From Draconibacterium orientale (GTDB lineage: Bacteria > Bacteroidota > Bacteroidia > Bacteroidales > UBA1556), in the NCBI GenBank assembly GCA_022736595.1, contig DZDC01000084.1, positions 1 to 9,589 on the forward strand: a stretch of DNA of 9,589 nucleotides, written 5' to 3'. Made by a program: the position numbers and the translations under genes. Within the stretch, counting starts at the first letter, position 1. Each line of letters starts with the position of its first letter. The notes below the pieces were generated by a model. The model was not told the DNA's origin, ran no database searches, and saw only the letters and a list, made by a program, of their open reading frames with translations. Shown one piece after another: positions 1-8,241 of the stretch.

Positions 1-19
1 AATTGGTATTATTTTTCAT
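1..19 (-). CDS. Possible 5' end of a gene downstream of sprA (cut by window edge)
   Basis: On the minus strand an ATG at 19-17 opens a frame reading M-K-N-N-T-N before the window ends. It lies 34 bases after the sprA stop codon on the same strand, a spacing that would suit a third gene of the ruvA-sprA transcript. In many Bacteroidota the gene after sprA is gcvH (glycine cleavage H protein), but these six residues do not resemble a typical GcvH start, so I assign no product. Six codons are too few to prove a gene; the call rests on position and orientation only. Confidence 0.25.
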
Positions 20-53
20 CTTTGGATAAGATAAAAAAAGGGGTACGCTGATC

Positions 54-3000
54 TTACTGCGCCAAGCTGAACAAAATACTAATACCTCCCTTGGTGTTGG
101 AGCTTTTGTATTGGTTTGAAACGTGGGGGCGGTTGAGCACTTGGTCGTAGAAGGCTCTGAAGGTGATGCTTTTGCTAAACTGGTAATCGGCAGAGAAGTT
201 GATGGTGTACACCAAGGTTCCTTGACTGATCTGATCCACATCCTCAATGAGTTTGCGAAGCAGGGTTTTGTTGTTGCGAATGGAGAAATCGAGGCGCAGA
301 TTAATATCGCTTTTGAAGGTTTTTTGTCCCCCGCCCAATTTCAAACTTAGGGGAACTTGTTTCAAACGATAACCCGTTCCAATGCTCAATTCCTCTTGCT
401 TGATTTCGGTGATTTGGTTGTTTGAAAAACTCATGGAAAGGTTGCGACTTTTGCGAACGGCAAACTTAAGAATGAGGCTGTTTTCGAGGGTCATATCAAA
501 GTTTATCAGCGGGCTGTATTGCTCGTTTATGCTGATCATATTGGCATCGTACTTGGGCACAAAGTTGGAGCCTAGTTGCTCTATGACCCAAGTATATCCA
601 TCCTGTCCTTCCTTGAATCTCATATTGGTAGAAAAGCCTCCCATGGTATAAGTGGAAGTGTAGCTGTGACTTATGGAAACGGATTTAAACCACTGATCAA
701 TAATTTCAATTTTGGTAAGCCCGTCGAAAGTGAGTCGCCAGTTGGGACGGGGTATTTTGGGGAATGGAGTCAGTTCCACTTTACCAGGCTCCTGCCCACT
801 ATAAGCCGCTAAAAAGGAATACATCATGACTTGGGAACTGGTACGTGAATATCCGGTGGGGTAAGCCACTCCATTGAGGGTGTCGGTGGTATAGGTGCCA
901 TCGTAGTATGGGTTTTGACTGGCCAATCGTTGGGCTATGGGCAACAGAAATTCCTTGAAATTCTCAAAGGTTTTGCTGCTGTGGGTAATATCATCATCCT
1001 GTACAAAGCTGGTTCTCCAAAGGTTGTAAGAAATACTATACGATCCGGTTTCGGTGGGAGTATAGGACCCATATTGTTGCGCAAGCGTATCGTATCGCCA
1101 ATATTCGCTTCGCTGATAAGAGAAGTTTCGAAGGAATGTAATTTCAATTTTGAGCTGTGAAAAAGGCTCCACACTGATGCGCCCATTGAGATTTTGATTG
1201 TGTTTGCGCAACATGGGATTATTGAGCATTTGGCTTTGGGTAATCCAATGGTTTTCGGCGGCTCTTTCGGCAATGTTTACCTGTGCACCAAAAACAAAAT
1301 CCCAACCTGGCGCTCCATTGTTCCAATTGATACCCATGGGACCAGTAACTTGGTTAAAACCAGGCAGTAATGTACCGTTCCCTTCGGTATATGTAAAGCT
1401 TACGTTTCTTACCATCATCATCACCCGCAAGCTTACATCCAGTATTTCTTTGGCCCAATTTCGTTTTTGAAGGCTGTCTTTAGCGTTTTTATTTTCGGCA
1501 TTGGGAATATTGAGTTGCAAACTACGCTGTTGAGCATTGGCGTTGGAATTTTTTTGGTTGATTTCTTTTAAATACTTCACTTTGTTGTATAGGCTTACCA
1601 GATTGGCCGAAGCATTGAACTGAATTTTGTTGCTGTTCTCAATGGTATTTCCCAAGAAAGCAGTAGAAAGGGGTGCTGACATCCATTGGTAGGTGCTTCC
1701 GTAACGCGTACTTAGGGTAATCCAGTTGAGAATGGGTATTTTGTTGATGGGAACAGCGTAATTGAGGGTTAGATTTTCGTTGTAATTGGTGGTACGTCCC
1801 AATTCCGAAAAGCTTTGCCAAACGCTATCGCGGTAAACATCCCAACCAGGTCCATTACGATCCACCAATCCCGCAGGCTCGTCAATACGCGAAAGTACCA
1901 CCGCCGAATATTCCAGCTTGAGCGACTTACTGAAATCGTAATTCATGGTGAAATTTCGGTTCCAGTTAAAGGTCTTCATATAGGTGGGATTGATGATAAT
2001 CAGCGATTTGGTTTTTTTACGCATCAAACTTTCGTTGTAAATGCGATCCACATCGGTGCGAAATCCCAATTGTTTGGGCAAGAGGTTGAAATTGAAATCG
2101 CGAATTAAGGCCAGACTTTTGCGTTTGGCCAAAAATTTACTCTTGCCAAAGGGCTGATAGTTTTTCGGATTTTTAGAAAAATTGTACCCCAGGCCGGCTT
2201 TATAAGTCCTTTTATCATCGTATTCGATGTCGATATTGCGGTGGTATTGTTGCGAATATTGGTACGAAACGTCGAAGTTTTCGATATCGTAGATTTGTGC
2301 TTTTTGATCGGCTCCCATTCTCATTTTTTTCACATTCATCAGGTTGAGGCTGGTGCGTTTGGTATAGTCGGAGCTGATGGCTTCCACCGAATCGCGCTGC
2401 TGGTCAGACTTGAAGGTACTCAGATCGTCCTTGTATTTGATGTCGGGATTGATGGGATTAAATTCTGGATCTTTAAAGGTTTCGCTGATGTCGAAATGCA
2501 GGGGAACCCGAATTCCAGATTGCTCATTGAAAAACTTGCCCATTTCCAAATTGGTGGCAAAGTCGTAACCATAAATGGTTTCTTGTTGTCGTTCGCCAAT
2601 CTTTTGTTCGATGCTTCCAAAACCAGCCGTGCTAATGTTGCCGGCTAAAACCACATTACCTAAATCGGCTAAATCGGCCGACACCACTGAGGTAGCTGCC
2701 AATCCACCTTTCTCGTCGAAATCGGCCACACGGAGCTCGTTGACCCAAATTTCGGCACATTTTTCAAGTCCATCATCGCTGCCCGTGGCAGTCAATTGTT
2801 TAGGATTTCGAACCCCCACCATAATGGTCTTAACGGAACTCAACGTGGGCGTTCCTACCACGGTGATTTTTCGGTCACCATCCATGGTGAAATAAGGAGT
2901 TTGCAGGGTGATGTTGCCAGAGGCGTCTTCGCGCATCAAGGTGTTGCGCAATTGTTTGAGATCGAGAAACTGCTGCAAATCTAAAGCAATTTCATTCGAT

Positions 3001-6000
3001 TCAGGCCAAACGGCATCCCTATCATTAGTGTACCAAGGCGTTAGGGAGAGTGGGAGATCGTATTCGTAATAGTTTTCGGTAAAGTCGGTTCCCAAACGGA
3101 TAAACAAGTGCAGGTCGCCATTATCGATGGGCAAATTGTCGTAGGACTGCTCGGCATGGACGTACATTTTAAGCTTTTTGTACCTACGAAAATCGAAATC
3201 GGTAGTTTTGTAGGCAGCACGGGCATCGCCATCGAGGAGGTTGCACACTTTCAAAACCAAACTTTGCTCGTTGAGTTGCTGGTAATTAGTGGAGGCATAG
3301 TTTATTTCGCGTTCAATATCGGGAGGAAGAACGTAGGGAATGGGCGACCGTTTTCCGTTTTCTTCAATATTCACACTGCTTACATCAAAGCTGGTATTGC
3401 CGTTGCCAGTGATAGGAATGTATTCGCCGGGAGCCAAGAGTTCACCTGAATATTTGCGCCAGTCATTACGCACCAAGTCCAAGGTAGCAAAACGCAAAAC
3501 CGCTTCTTCAGAATAGTTTTTCATAAACATCCGCATAAAACGAATGGAGGTAAAATCCTGAATTTGACCCACCACTTTTTCAGGGCTGGTGACAGGTATT
3601 CTAAATTGGTACCATTTTACTCGGGAGGTGGTGTTGTTTTTTAGAGAAACGTTGGCTTCGTAAATGTCGGTAATGTAGTTTTCGCCTTGCACCATTTTGT
3701 CGGGGCGCAACTCCACGCGGTATTGAAAATAGCGTTCCTCCTCGCTCAATGTATTATCGTCGTTCACGTCCTCCACATCAGGACTGGAAGTGGCAGTAGT
3801 GGTGTACGATTCAGGACTTTGCTCTGAGGTGGGTGAGTTGCCATCCATTCCGTTGAATTTCTTGTAACGATCTAGAATGCTCAAGCTTGCATTATCGTAA
3901 TCGGTGCCACGGTAGTAGTGAAAATTGTCGTTGGAAGGGTCATCAAAGGCAGAAGTATATGCCAAACTTCCGGTGCCGTGCAAGGCCACGATTCGGTTGA
4001 GATAACTGCTTTCAAAAAAACTTCTTTCGTCCACCGAGCGCAGTCCATCCATACCCACATCCTGATATTGACGGCTGGAGGCATTGTTGTCGAAAGAATT
4101 GGTGATGGCTTGTATGGTAGGTACAACGCCCCAAATGGTACTATCCACATTGGTAAAAGAGCCATCCACGGGTAGTCCGTTTTCAAAGGCTTTGCGTCCG
4201 TCGCGAAGGATGTCTTCAGAAATATCGCCTAGATTAAAGAACAGATCTCCACCGTTTTGCACAGCTTGTTGAGGGCCACCACCATCGGGATCGATGAAGG
4301 GATCCATTATCCAAAACTCAATGTATTCGATATTGGTGGCGGTAAAATCGGTGCTTTCTAACGGGCGCATAATCCCTGCCCATCGGGTTTCAGGATCCAA
4401 AAGTTTTCCGTCTTGACCGATACCTGCAGAAATGCCGTTGGGTTCCACATCGTAGTTGTAAGGGCCTCTTTCGGAGGGATGAAAAGCCAAATTGAGCACA
4501 CTCAAGCTTGTGGGTACGTTATTGCTATTCTCTTTGTTGGGGAAAACCTCCTTTTCGTAAACCTCCCGCACATAGTGATTGGATTGTTGATCGGGATCGT
4601 TTTTGATGTGCTCGGGAGTATAGCTATTGTTTCTAACAAAAAGAGGGTCAATGATGTACCAAGCCAATAAAGCTCGGTTATAACCGCTTTTTAAATTGTT
4701 GTTGAAGGAGGCTTCGGGAAATAAATTCTGAGTATACTGACCCTGAGGTATACTGGCCAACTTCCACTGACCAAAACTGATGAGGTTGATACCCGAGCTG
4801 CTGCCTTCAAAATCGTCGATGTAGCTTACTCCTGTGGAGCCTAACGCTCTGGGATGACCAGGAATCATTTGTGCAAATTCGCCGGTAATGCTGATGGCAG
4901 AAGGCGCTTTGGTTTCGATAAAAGGAAGTTTATCAATCCACTTGGTCAGTTGTCGCGACTGGGTCATATAACTTCCATCAATACCCCAGATGGTATTGGA
5001 GATGGGTTCGTCTCCGGTGTTGACTTTGGTGGTGATGGGTTTTTCGCTCAAATTCATGATGGTGGCCCCCAGCTTAAAGTCTTTGCTGTAATCGTAATCG
5101 ACACGAGCTCCAAGCAAGGTTTTGGTCATGATGTTATAAGCTGATTGGTTTTCGAGGCTGATGTTGATTGGGGTGCCGCTGTTGAGAATACCTTCGTTGA
5201 TGATTTTTACCCGTCCCAAGGTGTAATCCACTGTATAGTCGATGTTTTCGCGAAGGGGCACGCTACCAGCGGTCACTTTAACCGAGCCGGCAGGAATATT
5301 CATGGCTTCCAAAGCGATTTCGCTTCCTGAACCCGATTTATAACGGCCTTCCATGGCAAAGCGGTTTTTGTCGGGATATTGCCTTGCCAGTTGTTTGGTG
5401 AGGGAGTAAAGGCTGTCATAGGCGTATTTGCGAGCCACTTCTGAATTGGGGTTGGCGGGGTCGATGGCTTTTCGGAGGTCAAGACCAAAAGGCTCCAACA
5501 CAGGGAAAAACACCCTTCCGTTGCGCGATTCGATGGTTCCTCCATTAGTAGCCGCTTGGTCGATGTAGTCGAATATTCCATCTGAAATGGGATCGAGTTG
5601 GGTGTTTAAGTTATCGAGGTTCATGGCCACAATAAGCGGTTGACCCGAAATGGCTCCCTCAGAGATAAATCCCGTGGGAACACCAAATTCAGGATTTTCG
5701 TACACCACATCCAATCGAAAATCTTCGGCACTCACTTGATAGGCATTCAGCGGATATACGTTTTTCATCATCAGATTCCACAAAGGAATGTGGGTATTGA
5801 CGTTGGTGGATTTCAGCAATTTGACCATCAGGTTTTGAGGTGCGTTGATGCCTTGATCGGAGAATTCACCCACCTGAAAAATGGTGCTATCGCCCACAAA
5901 AGTGTATTGGTAGGCCACGGCCAACACTTGGTCTGAATTGAGGCGGCTGTTCAAAGAGATGAAGCCCAGCTTAGGGTTAAAGGTGTATTCGCTGGTGGCC

Positions 6001-7340
6001 AATCGGCGTGCGTTTTCAACCTTTTCAAAATCGCGTCCTGCTACAAAACTGTAGGGAGCATTGCTGAGGAAGTTGCTCACGGTATTGATGTTGCGCACTG
6101 TGCCTTCGTTGAGCAGCATTCCGGCGTATAAGTCGTTGGCAAAGTTAAAAGGGAAGCCTTGAGGATTGCCAATGGTGGGTAAAATAACATCGTTTCGATA
6201 GGGTGTTTTCTCACCCAAATCCATGAAAGCAACAATGTTACGGTTTTCGTTCACGGGAGCTCCCACTGTGGTGACCCACACTTCCACCTTGGTAATGTTG
6301 ATGCCCGAATTGATGGCAGGCAGGCTGCCTAAGGCTTCGTTGTAATGATCTCTAAAATATTGAGCTACAAAGAAGTGTTTGTTTTCTTCGTACTCATCGG
6401 CTTTGATATAGAACTCCTTAAGCTGTGCACCCCCAGAAACTGTGATATTTTTCGATTCGCTGCGCTGCTGCGAAAAGAGCGTGGTAATGGAAGCTTTTCC
6501 AAATTTCCATTTGGTTTTCACTCCAAAAAGCGACTGGCTTCCTTGAATCAAAGTGGTGGGTAAGGGCAGCGAAACGTCTCCGGCTTCTACCAGTTGTAAC
6601 ATTTCGTCTTCATCACCTTCGTAGGCTAGTTTTATTTTATTGTCAAATTCAAAGTTGGCTTCGGTGCTGTAATTGATTCCAAAGTCAATTTTTTCGCCCA
6701 CTTTAGCTCGCACGTTCATTTGAATTTTTTCTTGAAAGTCGAAGTTGGTAACGCGCTGGCGCTTGGCATCCAAATTGGGATCTTCGCGCTTGGAAGAGTT
6801 AACCCCAAAAGTGAGTTCGGCGCTTCCCTGGGTGCGTATGTCGATGGTATTGCTGCCAAAAATAGTCTCAAAAGCCTTGCTGCCGATGTGAAGTTGTGGA
6901 ATGAGCGAGGATGCTTCGCCCTTACCCGTTTGCTTGGCACGTTCGGTCCAATATTTTTCGTTGGCTTGGTCAATGTCGTACTTCATATATTCCTCCAAAC
7001 TCATGGGATAGGAAGAACCTATGTTTTCGTTACCTACCTTTTGTTGAAAGTTGTAAGTACCGCTATTGGGGTCGTATTCAACTGAATTGGAAACGTTGCC
7101 AGGGTTGGCAAGGTAAAGAGGGCTACCGGGTTGTGGATTGTTGGGGTCGCCATTGCCTGGGGGAATAGGGTAGGGAGAACCATTATTTTTAACAGGAGTG
7201 TCCACGCTAAGCGCAGGCAAAAGTTGAGCCCAATAAAATTTCTGTGCTGAATTGAGGGAGCTGAAAGGCCTCGCCAGAACCAACAAACCTACAAAAATCC
7301 CGCTGAGGATTAAAGAAATATATTTGACTTTACTGTTCAA
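54..7340 (-). CDS. sprA: SprA/Sov, outer-membrane translocon of the type IX secretion system
   Basis: This 2428-residue protein is the T9SS outer-membrane channel, called SprA in gliding Flavobacterium and Sov in Porphyromonas. It is known as a giant single-chain beta-barrel of about 36 strands, capped by PorV or a plug protein, through which folded cargo leaves the cell. Length matches the family (about 2400). A signal peptide is visible, with Lys4 and Lys6 followed by a hydrophobic stretch at residues 8-22. A Pro/Gly/Asn-rich segment follows (about 50-80), then the family-like PLYLANPGN (74-82) and VEYDP (87-91). A SprA_N-type region spans about 150-350, including EAGDVSLPLPTTLI (252-265). 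SYIDDFEG is at 839-846, an acidic EF-hand-like loop at 1191-1202, and a glycine-rich ADLGN...STAGFG region near 1550-1580. The C-terminal half alternates aromatic and polar residues like beta-strands and ends in FSLAQ. The start is TTG: the frame is closed by TGA at 7373-7371, no ATG or GTG lies between, and the first internal Met (113) would delete the signal peptide. The gene appears intact. It lies 19 bases after ruvA, so co-transcription and coupled translation are likely. Confidence 0.96.
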   Translation of the reverse strand: MNSKVKYISLILSGIFVGLLVLARPFSSLNSAQKFYWAQLLPALSVDTPVKNNGSPYPIPPGNGDPNNPQPGSPLYLANPGNVSNSVEYDPNSGTYNFQQKVGNENIGSSYPMSLEEYMKYDIDQANEKYWTERAKQTGKGEASSLIPQLHIGSKAFETIFGSNTIDIRTQGSAELTFGVNSSKREDPNLDAKRQRVTNFDFQEKIQMNVRAKVGEKIDFGINYSTEANFEFDNKIKLAYEGDEDEMLQLVEAGDVSLPLPTTLIQGSQSLFGVKTKWKFGKASITTLFSQQRSESKNITVSGGAQLKEFYIKADEYEENKHFFVAQYFRDHYNEALGSLPAINSGINITKVEVWVTTVGAPVNENRNIVAFMDLGEKTPYRNDVILPTIGNPQGFPFNFANDLYAGMLLNEGTVRNINTVSNFLSNAPYSFVAGRDFEKVENARRLATSEYTFNPKLGFISLNSRLNSDQVLAVAYQYTFVGDSTIFQVGEFSDQGINAPQNLMVKLLKSTNVNTHIPLWNLMMKNVYPLNAYQVSAEDFRLDVVYENPEFGVPTGFISEGAISGQPLIVAMNLDNLNTQLDPISDGIFDYIDQAATNGGTIESRNGRVFFPVLEPFGLDLRKAIDPANPNSEVARKYAYDSLYSLTKQLARQYPDKNRFAMEGRYKSGSGSEIALEAMNIPAGSVKVTAGSVPLRENIDYTVDYTLGRVKIINEGILNSGTPINISLENQSAYNIMTKTLLGARVDYDYSKDFKLGATIMNLSEKPITTKVNTGDEPISNTIWGIDGSYMTQSRQLTKWIDKLPFIETKAPSAISITGEFAQMIPGHPRALGSTGVSYIDDFEGSSSGINLISFGQWKLASIPQGQYTQNLFPEASFNNNLKSGYNRALLAWYIIDPLFVRNNSYTPEHIKNDPDQQSNHYVREVYEKEVFPNKENSNNVPTSLSVLNLAFHPSERGPYNYDVEPNGISAGIGQDGKLLDPETRWAGIMRPLESTDFTATNIEYIEFWIMDPFIDPDGGGPQQAVQNGGDLFFNLGDISEDILRDGRKAFENGLPVDGSFTNVDSTIWGVVPTIQAITNSFDNNASSRQYQDVGMDGLRSVDERSFFESSYLNRIVALHGTGSLAYTSAFDDPSNDNFHYYRGTDYDNASLSILDRYKKFNGMDGNSPTSEQSPESYTTTATSSPDVEDVNDDNTLSEEERYFQYRVELRPDKMVQGENYITDIYEANVSLKNNTTSRVKWYQFRIPVTSPEKVVGQIQDFTSIRFMRMFMKNYSEEAVLRFATLDLVRNDWRKYSGELLAPGEYIPITGNGNTSFDVSSVNIEENGKRSPIPYVLPPDIEREINYASTNYQQLNEQSLVLKVCNLLDGDARAAYKTTDFDFRRYKKLKMYVHAEQSYDNLPIDNGDLHLFIRLGTDFTENYYEYDLPLSLTPWYTNDRDAVWPESNEIALDLQQFLDLKQLRNTLMREDASGNITLQTPYFTMDGDRKITVVGTPTLSSVKTIMVGVRNPKQLTATGSDDGLEKCAEIWVNELRVADFDEKGGLAATSVVSADLADLGNVVLAGNISTAGFGSIEQKIGERQQETIYGYDFATNLEMGKFFNEQSGIRVPLHFDISETFKDPEFNPINPDIKYKDDLSTFKSDQQRDSVEAISSDYTKRTSLNLMNVKKMRMGADQKAQIYDIENFDVSYQYSQQYHRNIDIEYDDKRTYKAGLGYNFSKNPKNYQPFGKSKFLAKRKSLALIRDFNFNLLPKQLGFRTDVDRIYNESLMRKKTKSLIIINPTYMKTFNWNRNFTMNYDFSKSLKLEYSAVVLSRIDEPAGLVDRNGPGWDVYRDSVWQSFSELGRTTNYNENLTLNYAVPINKIPILNWITLSTRYGSTYQWMSAPLSTAFLGNTIENSNKIQFNASANLVSLYNKVKYLKEINQKNSNANAQQRSLQLNIPNAENKNAKDSLQKRNWAKEILDVSLRVMMMVRNVSFTYTEGNGTLLPGFNQVTGPMGINWNNGAPGWDFVFGAQVNIAERAAENHWITQSQMLNNPMLRKHNQNLNGRISVEPFSQLKIEITFLRNFSYQRSEYWRYDTLAQQYGSYTPTETGSYSISYNLWRTSFVQDDDITHSSKTFENFKEFLLPIAQRLASQNPYYDGTYTTDTLNGVAYPTGYSRTSSQVMMYSFLAAYSGQEPGKVELTPFPKIPRPNWRLTFDGLTKIEIIDQWFKSVSISHSYTSTYTMGGFSTNMRFKEGQDGYTWVIEQLGSNFVPKYDANMISINEQYSPLINFDMTLENSLILKFAVRKSRNLSMSFSNNQITEIKQEELSIGTGYRLKQVPLSLKLGGGQKTFKSDINLRLDFSIRNNKTLLRKLIEDVDQISQGTLVYTINFSADYQFSKSITFRAFYDQVLNRPHVSNQYKSSNTKGGISILFSLAQ
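3735..3770 (-). other. EF-hand-like acidic loop inside SprA (residues 1191-1202)
   Basis: The codons here give D-V-N-D-D-N-T-L-S-E-E-E. This fits the twelve-position EF-hand calcium loop: Asp at 1, Asn at 3, Asp at 5, a hydrophobic residue (Leu) at 8 and Glu at 12. Position 6 is Asn rather than the usual Gly. It is preceded by Pro-Asp-Val-Glu-Asp and followed by R-Y-F-Q-Y. From memory, SprA homologues carry a similar acidic stretch, so it may be a family feature. Calcium binding is inferred from pattern alone. The flanking helices of a true EF-hand are not evident, so a dockerin-like or isolated calcium loop is the more likely form. Confidence 0.5.
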
Positions 7341-7359
7341 ATGAATAAAAAAAAACGGG

Positions 7360-7944
7360 TTACAAAATCTTCAAAGCCGAGCGAATAAGATCTTCAACTT
7401 TGATATTAAAACCCTGTGATTCGATAACTTTTTGGAGGGCTTTTTCAGCAATAGGTCTGCCAAAACCCAACATGGTTAGAGCAGTTAACGCTTCTTCTTT
7501 ATTAGTATTGTATGAGCTACCCGAAATTTGAACGCTATGATCGCCTTTGCCAATTTTATCTTTGAGATCGAGGATTACCCTTTGGGCTGTTTTGAGGCCG
7601 ATACCTTTCACCGATTTGAGGGCATTTTCGTTGCCACTAACCACTGCTTCAATTACTTCGTCGGTGCTTAACGACGACAAAATGAGGCGCGCAGTATTGG
7701 CGCCCACTCCCGAAACGGAGATCAAATGACGAAACACTGTACGTTCAGATCGGCTTGCAAAACCAAATAACTGATGGGCATCTTCCTTGATCACTTGGTG
7801 TGCAAACAATTTCAGATCTTCCTGGTCCTTAATTTGACCGTAGGTTTGCAATGAAATTTGTAAATGGTAAGCTACTCCATTACAATCAATAACCACACTT
7901 GCGGGTGCTTTTTCAACCAGTTTTCCTTTGAAATATTCGTACAT
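7360..7944 (-). CDS. ruvA: Holliday junction branch migration complex subunit RuvA
   Basis: RuvA binds four-way DNA junctions as a tetramer and recruits the RuvB motor for branch migration; RuvC then resolves the junction. At 194 residues it has the family's usual size and all three domains. The N-terminal OB fold covers about 1-63 and contains the conserved VIKEDAHQLFGF stretch (51-62), whose Glu54-Asp55 align with the acidic pin residues of E. coli RuvA. Two helix-hairpin-helix motifs follow: SVSGVGAN (76-83) and SVKGIGLK (111-118, continuing into TAQRVILDLKDK). A flexible Ser/Asn-rich linker (about 136-148) leads to the small C-terminal RuvB-contacting domain, EEALTALTMLGF onward. The ATG at 7944-7942 begins MYEYFKGKLVEK, matching the normal RuvA start, so the start is secure. 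No clear Shine-Dalgarno sequence precedes it, as is usual in this phylum. sprA follows 19 bases after its stop. No ruvB or ruvC is in the window. Confidence 0.97.
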   Translation of the reverse strand: MYEYFKGKLVEKAPASVVIDCNGVAYHLQISLQTYGQIKDQEDLKLFAHQVIKEDAHQLFGFASRSERTVFRHLISVSGVGANTARLILSSLSTDEVIEAVVSGNENALKSVKGIGLKTAQRVILDLKDKIGKGDHSVQISGSSYNTNKEEALTALTMLGFGRPIAEKALQKVIESQGFNIKVEDLIRSALKIL

Positions 7945-7968
7945 AAAAGGGCATGTAAATTAAGAGGG

Positions 7969-7976
7969 TAAAAGTA
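7969..7976 (-). promoter_or_regulatory. Weak candidate -7 box for ruvA-sprA
   Basis: Read on the minus strand this is TACTTTTA, seven of eight matches to the Bacteroidota -7 consensus TAnnTTTG (final G replaced by A). It lies about 25 bases before the ruvA ATG, giving a very short leader. No TTTG is found at the expected -33 distance; the nearest, 8008-8005, is 28 bases away. It is the best candidate in the short divergent gap, but transcription could also start elsewhere. Confidence 0.3.
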
Positions 7977-7990
7977 TAAAAAAGGATGTT

Positions 7991-7998
7991 TACCTTTG
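7991..7998 (+). promoter_or_regulatory. Bacteroidota-type -7 box upstream of the lipoprotein/SprT-like pair
   Basis: TACCTTTG is an exact match to the phylum's -7 consensus TAnnTTTG. It sits in an A-rich stretch, about 75 bases before the lipoprotein ATG at 8074, predicting a 5' leader of roughly 65-70 bases. No TTTG stands at the usual -33 spacing, so the upstream half is missing or degenerate. Its position directly ahead of a forward two-gene unit, in a gap between divergent genes, supports it. Confidence 0.55.
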
Positions 7999-8073
7999 CG
8001 GCCTCAAATCAACAATATTCCAATCGAAGATGACTTCGTGCAACTTATTGATACGGAGACTATAGCATTTTTT

Positions 8074-8241
8074 ATGAAACAGTTTTTTTACCTTTTTTTA
8101 CTTATTAGTTTTATCGGCCTTTGCGGTTGCTCAAGTCAAAAGGGGTATCCAAAAAAGCGCAGAGCGAGTCATAAAGATTGCGATTGTCCTTCATGGAGTC
8201 AAACCCAAATCCCTGCCGATGACTCAAGAAGAGTTTATTAA
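8074..8241 (+). CDS. Small putative lipoprotein with a CDCPSW motif
   Basis: I do not recognise a named family. The 55-residue product starts with Met-Lys and a hydrophobic stretch (residues 4-16), then a lipobox L-C-G-C with Cys19 as the likely lipidated residue. The mature part is only about 37 residues: basic (KKRR at 27-30), then C36-D-C38-P-S-W-S, and a polar tail. The residues just after Cys19 (SSQKGY) lack the acidic pair that marks surface-exported lipoproteins in Bacteroidota, so a periplasm-facing location is inferred. The frame could open at a TTG at 7996, but the added 26 residues would bury the signal sequence and the TTG lies inside the promoter box, so the ATG at 8074 is preferred. 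Its last 23 bases overlap the SprT-like gene in another frame, suggesting coupled translation. The lipobox and conserved-looking Cys pair argue for a real gene; function is unknown. Confidence 0.6.
   Translation: MKQFFYLFLLISFIGLCGCSSQKGYPKKRRASHKDCDCPSWSQTQIPADDSRRVY

Noticed and set aside
1400..1570. Asn/Gln-rich stretch of SprA (about residues 1925-1980) as an inserted or foreign segment
   Set aside because: It stays in frame within strand-like barrel sequence and fits a polar loop between strands; nothing marks it as an insertion.
2241..2648. A 135-codon open frame on the plus strand, antisense to sprA
   Set aside because: It lies wholly within the intact sprA frame, has no recognisable domain or start context, and its composition is what the complement of a long coding frame gives.
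6720..7085. A 121-codon open frame on the plus strand antisense to the start of sprA
   Set aside because: Same reasoning as for other antisense frames: fully inside sprA, no domain, no promoter or plausible start.
7347..7355. Nine-base A/T tract between ruvA and sprA as a terminator
   Set aside because: No GC-rich hairpin precedes it on the minus strand, and the genes are too tightly spaced for a terminator to make sense.
7341..7388. Fifteen-residue forward frame (M-N-K-K-K-R-V-T...) across the ruvA-sprA junction
   Set aside because: It is antisense to the end of ruvA, driven by the A-tract, and lacks any promoter or supporting context.
7996..8073. Upstream extension of the small lipoprotein from a TTG at 7996
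   Set aside because: The TTG is part of the predicted -7 promoter box, and the extension would place 26 polar residues before the lipoprotein signal peptide.
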